DNA of 11,399 nucleotides from an uncultured Eubacteriales bacterium (GTDB lineage Bacteria > Bacillota > Clostridia > Christensenellales > Aristaeellaceae): the NCBI GenBank assembly GCA_900553315.1, contig USCW01000039.1:1-11399 (forward strand). The letters run 5' to 3'. A model generated the notes under the pieces. That model was not told the DNA's origin and ran no database searches. It worked only from the letters and a program-made list of their open reading frames with translations. Positions 1 to 5,934 of the stretch are shown piece by piece. The position numbers were made by a program, and so were the translations under genes. Positions within the stretch are counted from its first letter, which is position 1, and the number at the start of each line of letters is the position of its first letter.

Positions 1-59
1 TGCATGTGTTAGGCACGCCGCCAGCGTTCGTCCTGAGCCAGGATCAAACTCTCAAGTTT
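1..59 (-). rRNA. rrs: 16S ribosomal RNA, 5' end only
   Basis: The reverse complement contains the near-universal bacterial 16S start (AGAGTTTGATCCTGGCTCAG, complement of 33-52). It continues into GACGAACGCTGGCGGCGTGC, which is typical of Firmicutes 16S genes. Taking E. coli numbering, base 8 falls near 52, so the mature 5' end is near 59. Only about the first 59 bases are present; the gene continues beyond the left edge. It is transcribed from the promoter at 178-206, on the same strand as the dcw genes. Confidence 0.97.
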
Positions 60-69
60 AATCCTTTAA

Positions 70-85
70 CATCACTTTCGCGATG
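70..85 (-). other. 16S leader hairpin with GAAA tetraloop
   Basis: In the transcript, CATCGC and GTGATG pair across a GAAA loop (six pairs, one of them G-U), a stable GNRA hairpin. It sits about 11 bases upstream of the mature 16S 5' end. Such leader hairpins commonly take part in folding or processing of the precursor rRNA. That role is inference, because the matching 3' flank of 16S is outside the window. Confidence 0.5.
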
Positions 86-140
86 CTTTTAACTCTCAGA
101 ATTAACTGTCGTTCTTTCTTGCGTTTCTTTTCCTCTGTAT

Positions 141-152
141 CGTTTTCAAGGT
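141..152 (-). promoter_or_regulatory. boxA-like antitermination site in the rRNA leader
   Basis: The minus strand reads ACCTTGAAAACG about 20 bases after the predicted transcription start. It resembles the Firmicutes rRNA boxA core (CTTTGAAAAC), the site bound by NusB/NusE (S10) to keep polymerase on rRNA operons. The match is to the core only. No boxC or boxB was looked for beyond visual reading. Confidence 0.45.
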
Positions 153-177
153 TCGGCGCTCTCAACGGAGCTTGTCT

Positions 178-206
178 ATAATACCACTCTAAGCACCTTT
201 TGTCAA
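178..206 (-). promoter_or_regulatory. rRNA operon promoter (sigma-A type)
   Basis: On the minus strand there is a perfect -35 TTGACA (201-206), a 17-base spacer and -10 TATTAT (178-183). The predicted start is near 170-172, giving a leader of about 110 bases before 16S. The DNA just upstream of the -35 (207-245) is rich in A-tracts on this strand, as in an UP element bound by the polymerase alpha subunit. Spacing, near-consensus boxes and position all fit a strong rRNA promoter. Confidence 0.88.
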
Positions 207-454
207 CACTATTTTTCATTGTTTTGGGAGTTTTTTTCATTCTTTTGTGCTGTACGAATGCGTAGAGTTATACATCTATTTATCGTTCGTGTATTTCTCT
301 ATATGTTGGGTATTATTTCATACTATGCCACCATTTGCGTTCGTGTTTTGCCGGTCATGCGGGCTGGACAGGCCGTATATATGGGGAGTTCCGGAATTGA
401 TGGTGGATATAGCGGGCAGTTTTCTTACGAATAAGTGGTTTTGCGGCGGGTTTA
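207..454. other. AT-rich intergenic stretch, no gene seen
   Basis: This lies between the rRNA promoter and the hairpin array. The first 40 bases are A-tract DNA (minus strand) likely to act as an UP element. The remainder has short open frames with no start signals, family motifs or RBS. I found no second rRNA promoter: the minus strand has TATA-like runs, for example near 260-275, but no matching -35 box. Confidence 0.5.
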
Positions 455-750
455 TCCTCAGTCAGCCTTCGGCTGACTGCTCCCTCTGCGGAGGGAGCCT
501 TTTGGGCGGTGCTTTCCGCAAAGCCTCCCCCGAAAGGGGAGGCGCCCGCCGTAAGCGGGCGGAGGAGTTCGTTCCCCAGCGTTGGCTGGTCGCGGCGGCT
601 CTGTCAGCCGCCGTGACCTCAACCAACCCGCAAGGAACCGCGCCCTACTCGCAGGGGCAAACTGTTTGATAGAAAGCTCAACTCGAACCCCAGCCGCTTT
701 CCGGGTGGGAGCGCGAGGGAGGGGCCTTTCTCTGAAAGGCCGCCGCCCTC
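455..750. repeat. Hairpin-rich intergenic element
   Basis: Six strong inverted repeats lie in about 300 bases: CAGTCAGCC/GGCTGACTG (459-479), GCTCCCTC/GAGGGAGC (479-498), GCCTCCCC/GGGGAGGC (523-543), CGCCCGC/GCGGGCG (543-561), a long stem at 581-627 and GGCCTTTC/GAAAGGCC (723-741). The first two abut and share base 479; the third and fourth share base 543. The 581-627 stem has 13 pairs around a CTGTC loop, then an internal loop, then 5 more pairs. Several stems are perfect. No coding frame across it looks real. The structure resembles the compact dispersed palindromic elements of gut Clostridia, but only one copy is visible, so repeat status is inferred. It may also help stop transcription leaving ftsW. 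Confidence 0.6.
723..741 (-). terminator. Possible weak terminator hairpin after ftsW
   Basis: GGCCTTTC pairs perfectly with GAAAGGCC across a 3-base loop, 19 bases past the ftsW stop codon. In the direction of ftsW transcription it is followed by C-rich DNA (CCTCCC) with no U-tract. It is therefore not a classic intrinsic terminator. It may protect the 3' end or act with the other hairpins of the 455-750 element. Confidence 0.3.
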
Positions 751-759
751 GCATACCCC

Positions 760-1896
760 TCACGTCTCCATCAGTTCCGTTGTCCTTGAGATGTTCATGA
801 GGATGCCTACGGCAGCCATCGTGATGGAGATGGAGGTGCCACCGGCACTAAAGAAGGGGAGCGGGAGACCAGTCGTAGGGAGAATGCCGATGACCACACC
901 CATGTTCAGGAAAGCCTGAACGGCAATGCTGCACGTGATGCCCGCCGCAAGCAGACTGCCGAACTTGTCCCGGCAGTTCATCGCAATCCGCATCCCCGCC
1001 ACCGCAAAGGCCGCAAAAAGCGCCGCTACCGCCGTGCAACCCAGCAAACCGAAATCCTCCCCCACGATCGCAAAAATGAAATCGCTCTCCGGGTACGGCA
1101 GATACGCGTACTTCTGCCTCCCCTGCCCCAAGCCCATGCCGAATAAGCCGCCGGAACCGAACGCGATCAGCGACTGCGCCAGCTGATATCCCTCGTCGCT
1201 CATCTTCGCAAAGGGATCCGTAAAGGACAGCAAACGCTCCCGCCGATAGGGCGCACTCCATGCATAGAACCCACCCACGCATATGCCCGCCACCCCCAGC
1301 AGCGTCAGGTGCTTCCATTGCGCCCCGGCCATCATAATCATCAGCAAGCTTACGATCAGGATCGACCCCGCCGTGGACAGGTTCGGCTGCTCTAGAATCA
1401 GCAGAAACACCATCCCCGGCACCACCAGCACCGGCACAATGCCATGGAAAAAGAAGCGTATCCCTTGCCCCCGCCGGGTCAGCGTTGCCGCCATGTACAG
1501 CACTACAGCAAGCTTCGCCAACTCCGAGGGCTGAAAACTGATGCCCCCCAGCCGCAGCCACCGCCGGGAGCCGTTAATGTACACACCCACGCCGGGGATA
1601 ATCACCAGCAGCAGCAAGACCGCGCTGACCGCCAGCGCCGACACGATCACCCACCGCTGCCGCCAGAAACGATAGGGCACCCGGCTCGTTACGATCATCG
1701 CCGCCGTGCCAAGGCCGATGCCGAACATCTGCTTCTTCACCTCGCCCAGCGGATCGCCCCGATCCTGCGCGGTGTAATAGGTGGCTGAAAAAAGCACAAG
1801 CAGCCCCGTGAGCAGCAGCAAAAGCAGAATGACTGCCAGCGTGCTGTCCACAGGGCCGCGTTTTGTTTTCGGCATACGCGCCGTTCCCATCTGCAT
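760..1896 (-). CDS. ftsW: SEDS peptidoglycan glycosyltransferase FtsW
   Basis: FtsW is an integral membrane SEDS-family enzyme that polymerises lipid II into glycan strands at the septum together with a class B PBP. The 378-residue protein has a short cytoplasmic N-terminus, then about ten hydrophobic segments starting at residue 20. Family signatures are WLRLGG near 113-118, QPSELAK (122-128), the ESDFIFA segment with the expected catalytic Asp272, and PLPFFSAGGTS (345-355). The usual QPDLGT-like motif reads QPNLSTAG (170-177). The start at 1896 has the RBS GGGGGAG about 6 bases upstream. It is the last gene of the cluster, 62 bases after murD, and no murG or ftsQ follows. Its leader could form a pseudoknot over the RBS (1902-1951). 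SpoVE, the sporulation paralogue, is the main alternative; position in a dcw cluster favours FtsW. Confidence 0.93.
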   Translation of the reverse strand: MQMGTARMPKTKRGPVDSTLAVILLLLLLTGLLVLFSATYYTAQDRGDPLGEVKKQMFGIGLGTAAMIVTSRVPYRFWRQRWVIVSALAVSAVLLLLVIIPGVGVYINGSRRWLRLGGISFQPSELAKLAVVLYMAATLTRRGQGIRFFFHGIVPVLVVPGMVFLLILEQPNLSTAGSILIVSLLMIMMAGAQWKHLTLLGVAGICVGGFYAWSAPYRRERLLSFTDPFAKMSDEGYQLAQSLIAFGSGGLFGMGLGQGRQKYAYLPYPESDFIFAIVGEDFGLLGCTAVAALFAAFAVAGMRIAMNCRDKFGSLLAAGITCSIAVQAFLNMGVVIGILPTTGLPLPFFSAGGTSISITMAAVGILMNISRTTELMET

Positions 1897-1901
1897 AGTT
1901 T

Positions 1902-1951
1902 CTCCCCCTTTTGATACGGCAAACAGTCGTCCTTTCAGGGGGAGCGAAAGG
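1902..1951 (-). promoter_or_regulatory. Possible RBS-hiding pseudoknot before ftsW
   Basis: In the murD-ftsW gap, CCTTTC and GAAAGG form a 6-pair stem (1931-1936 with 1946-1951) around a 9-base loop. That loop contains CTCCCCCT (1937-1944 on the minus strand), an exact complement of AGGGGGAG (1902-1909), which is the ftsW ribosome binding site. Loop-to-RBS pairing would give an H-type pseudoknot with a 21-base connector and would block translation. The complementarity is seen directly; the regulatory role is inference. An anti-RBS tract can arise by chance in GC-rich DNA. Confidence 0.35.
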
Positions 1952-1958
1952 GCTTGCC

Positions 1959-3320
1959 TTATTTCAAATTTTGCACGATTTCCTTGAAGATGCGTCCACG
2001 AGCCTCGTAGTCCGAGAACATGTCAAAGCTGGCACAGGCCGGAGACAGCAGCACGTTCCCACCTTTCTCCGACAGGCGGCGACCGATATTCACCGCCTCC
2101 TCCAGCGTGTCCGCCCGATGAATGGCTGTATACCCCGCCTTGCACAGCGCCGCCTCGATCTGATCCGCCGTCGCACCGATCAACACCGCCGCTTTCATGT
2201 TGGGGGACTTCACCATTTCCAATGCCAGCGGCGTGAAATCGCAATGCTTATCGTAGCCGCCCAGAATGATGACCGTGGGTGCGGTCATGGTCTGGATCGC
2301 CTTCAGGGTAGAGTCCACGTTAGTGCCCTTGCTGTCGTTGATGTAGCGCACGCCGTCTAGTTCACGGACAAACTCAATGCGATGCTCCACCCCCGCGAAG
2401 GTGCGCAGCGTATGGCGAATCACCGGGGCAGGCACGCCCATGAACACCGCGATACAGGTAGCCGCCAGCGCGTTTTCCAAATTGTGCGGACCGGGAATGC
2501 GTACCTCGCCGGTATCGCACAACACCTTATCCTCGCCGCCGAAGCGCACGATAATCTTGACATCCCGGGCAAAAGCTCCCTCCGGCACCTCATGGGTGCG
2601 GGAGAACCGCAGCACCCGGCTCTTCACCTGCCCCGCCAGCGGCGCAGACAACGGATCGTCGTCGTTGAACACCGCCGCGTCCTCCGCCGTCTGGTTCTCA
2701 AAGATACGCATTTTGATTCGGGTGTATTCTTCCATGGTGCCATGGCGGTTCAGATGATCCTCGGTAATGTTGAGCAGTGCCGCGGCCCGGGGATGGAAAT
2801 CCACGATGGTCTCCAGCTGGAAGCTGCTGACCTCGGTAACAAACACATCGTCCTTCCGGCTGTCCACCGCCGCCGCAGAGTAGGGATAGCCGATGTTCCC
2901 CACCACATGCGTGACCTTGCCCGCATTTTTGAAGATTTCACCCAGCAGACTGACGGTAGTGGTCTTGCCGTTGGTACCCGTCACCGCCACCATTTCGCCT
3001 GCCGCCAGCTCGTAGGCCAGCTCCAGCTCGCCGATGACCGGCAGTCCCATCTCCCGTGCCTTCACCACAAAGGGCGCAGTATCCGGCACCACAGGGCTGA
3101 TGACCACGCCCTCCGCTTCGTCCAGCACCTCCATGGCCGGGCATCCCAGCCGCCAGATGCAATGCAGTTCCTTTAAGCCGTCCAGCGTATCGCCGAAGGC
3201 CGAAGCCTCCTTGGAATCATTCAGAATGGGCGTTGCTCCGCGAGCGGCCAGCAGCTTCGCCGCCGCAATGCCGCTGCGGGCCATGCCCACCACGAGAATC
3301 TTCTTGCCCTTTACCTGCAT
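1959..3320 (-). CDS. murD: UDP-N-acetylmuramoyl-L-alanine--D-glutamate ligase MurD
   Basis: MurD adds D-glutamate to UDP-MurNAc-L-Ala using ATP, in the cytoplasm. The 453-residue protein shows the three Mur ligase domains. The N-terminal Rossmann-like UDP site has GMARSG at 12-17. The central ATPase has the P-loop TGTNGKTT (114-121), SSFQLE (165-170) and a lysine at 203 in the segment where Mur ligases carry a carbamylated Lys. The C-terminal domain has NDSKGTN (328-334) and SPACASFDMF (426-435). The frame stays open upstream to 3488, but the start is placed at 3320 (MQVKGKKILVVG). AGGAGG sits 9 bases before it, and the upstream residues overlap mraY and match nothing in the family. An oddity is SPVVP at 75-79, where most MurD proteins have SPG(I/V)P. 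Confidence 0.95.
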   Translation of the reverse strand: MQVKGKKILVVGMARSGIAAAKLLAARGATPILNDSKEASAFGDTLDGLKELHCIWRLGCPAMEVLDEAEGVVISPVVPDTAPFVVKAREMGLPVIGELELAYELAAGEMVAVTGTNGKTTTVSLLGEIFKNAGKVTHVVGNIGYPYSAAAVDSRKDDVFVTEVSSFQLETIVDFHPRAAALLNITEDHLNRHGTMEEYTRIKMRIFENQTAEDAAVFNDDDPLSAPLAGQVKSRVLRFSRTHEVPEGAFARDVKIIVRFGGEDKVLCDTGEVRIPGPHNLENALAATCIAVFMGVPAPVIRHTLRTFAGVEHRIEFVRELDGVRYINDSKGTNVDSTLKAIQTMTAPTVIILGGYDKHCDFTPLALEMVKSPNMKAAVLIGATADQIEAALCKAGYTAIHRADTLEEAVNIGRRLSEKGGNVLLSPACASFDMFSDYEARGRIFKEIVQNLK

Positions 3321-3344
3321 GTGAAAATCCCTCCTTTGGAACAA

Positions 3345-3372
3345 ACGCCCAGGGGCCGAAGCCGCCGGGCGT
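3345..3372 (-). other. Hairpin with UUCG tetraloop between mraY and murD
   Basis: ACGCCC pairs with GGGCGT, and inside it GGC-TTCG-GCC forms a C(UUCG)G tetraloop, with one mismatch between the two helices. It starts 14 bases after the mraY stop and ends about 10 bases before the murD RBS. The short GTTTGTT that follows is not a convincing U-tract, so it is more likely an mRNA-stabilising or processing hairpin than a terminator. Confidence 0.45.
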
Positions 3373-3385
3373 ATAAAATCAGTTG

Positions 3386-4414
3386 TCAGACCAGCTTCAG
3401 GCCGTTCAGGGACAGGATCGCCACCAGCGACAGAATCCCCGTCACCACGGCGTACATGGAGACGATCTGCGTCTCGCTGTAGCCGCACAGCTCAAAATGA
3501 TGGTGAATAGGCGACATTTTGAAAATGCGCTTGCCGTGGGTCGCCTTGAAATACGTCACCTGAATCATCACGCTCAGGGATGAGCAGATCATGGTGAACG
3601 CGATCAGGATCAGCATCAGCGGCTGGCGCAGTACCATGGCCATGCCCACCGTCGCACCGCCGATAAACATGGAGCCCGTATCGCCCATAAAAATCTTGGC
3701 CGGATAGTGGTTGAAGCGCAGGAAGCCCATGCAGGAGCCCGCCACCGCCAAGGCGAAAATCGCCACGGCGTAATAGTTGTTGTTCATTTCGGCGTTGTTC
3801 AGCGCACTGACCGCCGTGAGGAAGAACAGCGCCATGATGCCCCACGCGGCGCTGCCAATGGACGCAACGCTGGACAGCAAACCGTCCAGGCCATCCTGCA
3901 AGTTCGCGCTGTTGACCATGAAAATGATCACCACGCTCATCAGCGGGATGTACCATACGCCCAGATCCCATTCCACATTGGCGAAGGGCACCCAGATTTT
4001 GGAGCCGATCATAGGATGGAAATAACACCACAGGGTAAAGCCCACCGCCACCAGCACCTGACCGGCAATCTTCTGCCAAGGGGTCAAGCCCTCATGACGC
4101 TTCTTCACCGCCTTGATGTAATCGTCCGCAAAGCCGATCAGCATAGACAGGAGCGACACCGCCAGCAGCATCAGCATAAAATCCTGCTCGCCATACCATC
4201 CCTTGGGATGCAGCAGCAGACACGTGACCAGCGTGACACCCGCCATCATCAGGCCGCCCATGATGGGCGTTCCCTGCTTGCTCTTGTGAGTCTTGGGGCC
4301 CAGATCGTAAATGGTCTGGCCGAAGTTCAGCTTATGCAGCAGCGGGATCACCTTCGGTCCGATCACCAGCATGGCCACAAAGGAAAGCAGCAGCGCGCAG
4401 ATCATCCTTTGCAT
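3386..4414 (-). CDS. mraY: Phospho-N-acetylmuramoyl-pentapeptide-transferase MraY
   Basis: MraY moves phospho-MurNAc-pentapeptide from UDP onto undecaprenyl phosphate to make lipid I, at the inner face of the membrane. The 342-residue protein has about ten hydrophobic segments and the expected motifs: KQGTPIMGG (46-54), the Asp pair ADDY (96-99), DGLDGL (174-179), FMGDTGS with Asp245 (243-248) and SPIHHHFE (301-308). The loop usually written NAVNLTDG reads NSANLQDG (168-175) here; the Asp is kept. It follows murE by 33 bases with no murF between them. The start at 4414 has a moderate RBS (GGAAGGA) about 9 bases upstream. Confidence 0.95.
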   Translation of the reverse strand: MQRMICALLLSFVAMLVIGPKVIPLLHKLNFGQTIYDLGPKTHKSKQGTPIMGGLMMAGVTLVTCLLLHPKGWYGEQDFMLMLLAVSLLSMLIGFADDYIKAVKKRHEGLTPWQKIAGQVLVAVGFTLWCYFHPMIGSKIWVPFANVEWDLGVWYIPLMSVVIIFMVNSANLQDGLDGLLSSVASIGSAAWGIMALFFLTAVSALNNAEMNNNYYAVAIFALAVAGSCMGFLRFNHYPAKIFMGDTGSMFIGGATVGMAMVLRQPLMLILIAFTMICSSLSVMIQVTYFKATHGKRIFKMSPIHHHFELCGYSETQIVSMYAVVTGILSLVAILSLNGLKLV

Positions 4415-4447
4415 TCGTCGTCATCCTTCCATCTCTTCGAAATTGAT

Positions 4448-5923
4448 TCAGGCAAGCTCTCCAGCCTCGCGCAACTCACGCAGCAGCTCCTGCACCACGA
4501 CCTTTTCGTCGAAGGGACGCTTCACGCCCATGATCTCCTGATAGGTCTCGTGACCCTTGCCCGCCAGCACGATCACATCGCCCTCCCGGCCCAGCGTCAG
4601 GGCGCGGCGAATGGCCTCCCGGCGGTTCTCGATGATCTCATAGGGCTTGCCCGTGGGCTTGATACCGCTTTCGATGGACGCAAGAATCGCCATGGGATCC
4701 TCCGTGCGGGGATTATCGGAGGTCAGAATGCACAGGTCAGCCAGCTTGCCGCCGATCTCGCCCATGATGGGGCGCTTGCCGTGATCCCGGTCGCCGCCGC
4801 AGCCGAACACCGCAATCACGCGGCCTCGAGTAAATTCGCGCACGGTTTTCAGGATGTTCTGCAATGCGTCCGGGCTGTGGGAGTAGTCCAGAATCACCTT
4901 ATAGGGTGTGCCCGTGGGAAGCATTTCAATACGTCCCGGCACCGACTGAATGGCTTCCAGCCCACGCTTGATGTCCTCGGCGGGAATATCAAGAATCATC
5001 GCCATGGAAGCCGCCGCAATGGCGTTGTAGACGTTGAACATGCCCGTCATTTTCAGATTCACAGGCATGTTGTGCATCCCAGCCAGCTTCATTTCGAAGC
5101 TCACGCCGTTCTCGGTGATCTCAATATCCCGTGCATACAGATCAGCCTCGGCGCAGATGCCGTAGGTCATGTAGGGAATGTCAAGGGCCTCCGTCATGCG
5201 CGGCGTTGTTTCCTCATCGGCGTTGAAGGTGGCGTTGCGCACCATGCCGCTGTGGAAGAATTTCCGCTTGGTCTCGAGATAATGATCCATGGTATGGAAA
5301 TAATCCAGATGATCCTGGCTCAGATTGGTATAGCAGCCCACCTCGAAGGACAGGCCGTCCAGCCGAAGCATGTCGATCGCGTGCGCCGAGACCTCCATGC
5401 TGACGATCTGCACGCCCTCATCCGCCATCAGACGGAAGGTCTTTTGCAGTTCGATGGGGTCAGGCGTGGTCAGATCGCTCTTAATGCGGCGGTCGCCGAT
5501 CATATTGCCCGTGGTGCCGATCAGGCCGCACTTGAAGCCCGCCTGTTCGCAGATGGACTTGAGCATATAGCTGGTGGTCGTTTTGCCCTTGGTACCCGTG
5601 ATGCCCGCCAGCCGGAGCTGCCGCGCCGGATGCCCGTAAAAGGCCGCCGCAATGCGGCTCACCGCTCCACGTCCGTTGCTCACACGCACCTGCGGCACCT
5701 TCACCTCCGGCAGATAGCGCTCCACCACCAGCGCCGCGCAGCCGTTTTCCACCGCCTGCGGCGCAAAGTCATGGGAGTCGAACCGCGTGCCGGGAATGCA
5801 GAAGAACAAACCATTCTCCGTCTTCTCCCGGCTGTTGCACGTCACCGCGCCGATCTCCGTATCCATATCGCCCTGCGTATCCAGCAAGTAGGGCAGGTCT
5901 TTTACCAGTTCACTCAGCTTCAT
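4448..5923 (-). CDS. murE: UDP-MurNAc-L-Ala-D-Glu--meso-diaminopimelate ligase MurE
   Basis: MurE adds the third residue of the stem peptide to UDP-MurNAc-L-Ala-D-Glu with ATP. The 491-residue protein has an N-terminal UDP-binding domain, the P-loop TGTKGKTTT (109-117), a lysine at 219 (YLETKRKFF) in the usual carbamylated-Lys position, and GKGHE (455-459). DNPR (403-406) is the known signature for meso-diaminopimelate rather than lysine, which predicts A1-gamma type peptidoglycan. Two ATGs compete. The first (5929) lies only one base after the RBS AAGGAG, so the second (5923), 7 bases after it, is chosen. That RBS overlaps the stop codon of the preceding PBP gene, so the two are probably translationally coupled. 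Confidence 0.95.
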   Translation of the reverse strand: MKLSELVKDLPYLLDTQGDMDTEIGAVTCNSREKTENGLFFCIPGTRFDSHDFAPQAVENGCAALVVERYLPEVKVPQVRVSNGRGAVSRIAAAFYGHPARQLRLAGITGTKGKTTTSYMLKSICEQAGFKCGLIGTTGNMIGDRRIKSDLTTPDPIELQKTFRLMADEGVQIVSMEVSAHAIDMLRLDGLSFEVGCYTNLSQDHLDYFHTMDHYLETKRKFFHSGMVRNATFNADEETTPRMTEALDIPYMTYGICAEADLYARDIEITENGVSFEMKLAGMHNMPVNLKMTGMFNVYNAIAAASMAMILDIPAEDIKRGLEAIQSVPGRIEMLPTGTPYKVILDYSHSPDALQNILKTVREFTRGRVIAVFGCGGDRDHGKRPIMGEIGGKLADLCILTSDNPRTEDPMAILASIESGIKPTGKPYEIIENRREAIRRALTLGREGDVIVLAGKGHETYQEIMGVKRPFDEKVVVQELLRELREAGELA

Positions 5924-5934
5924 CAGCATTCTCC

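Noticed and set aside
247..669. Plus-strand open frame of 140 codons between rRNA promoter and ftsW
   Set aside because: No RBS, AT-rich first half and hairpin array in the second half; the product shows no domain or sensible composition.
670..705. tRNA-like T-arm on the minus strand (GGTTCGAGT)
   Set aside because: The flanking bases do not pair as a T-stem and there is no acceptor, D-arm or anticodon arm around it.
455..750. CRISPR array or insertion sequence as explanation for the repeated hairpins
   Set aside because: The hairpins differ in sequence, with no regular direct repeats and spacers, no transposase frame and no flanking target duplication.
3321..3488. Upstream extension of murD to the ATG at 3488
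   Set aside because: It would overlap mraY by about 100 bases and lacks family similarity; the ATG at 3320 has a strong RBS and starts the canonical Rossmann strand.
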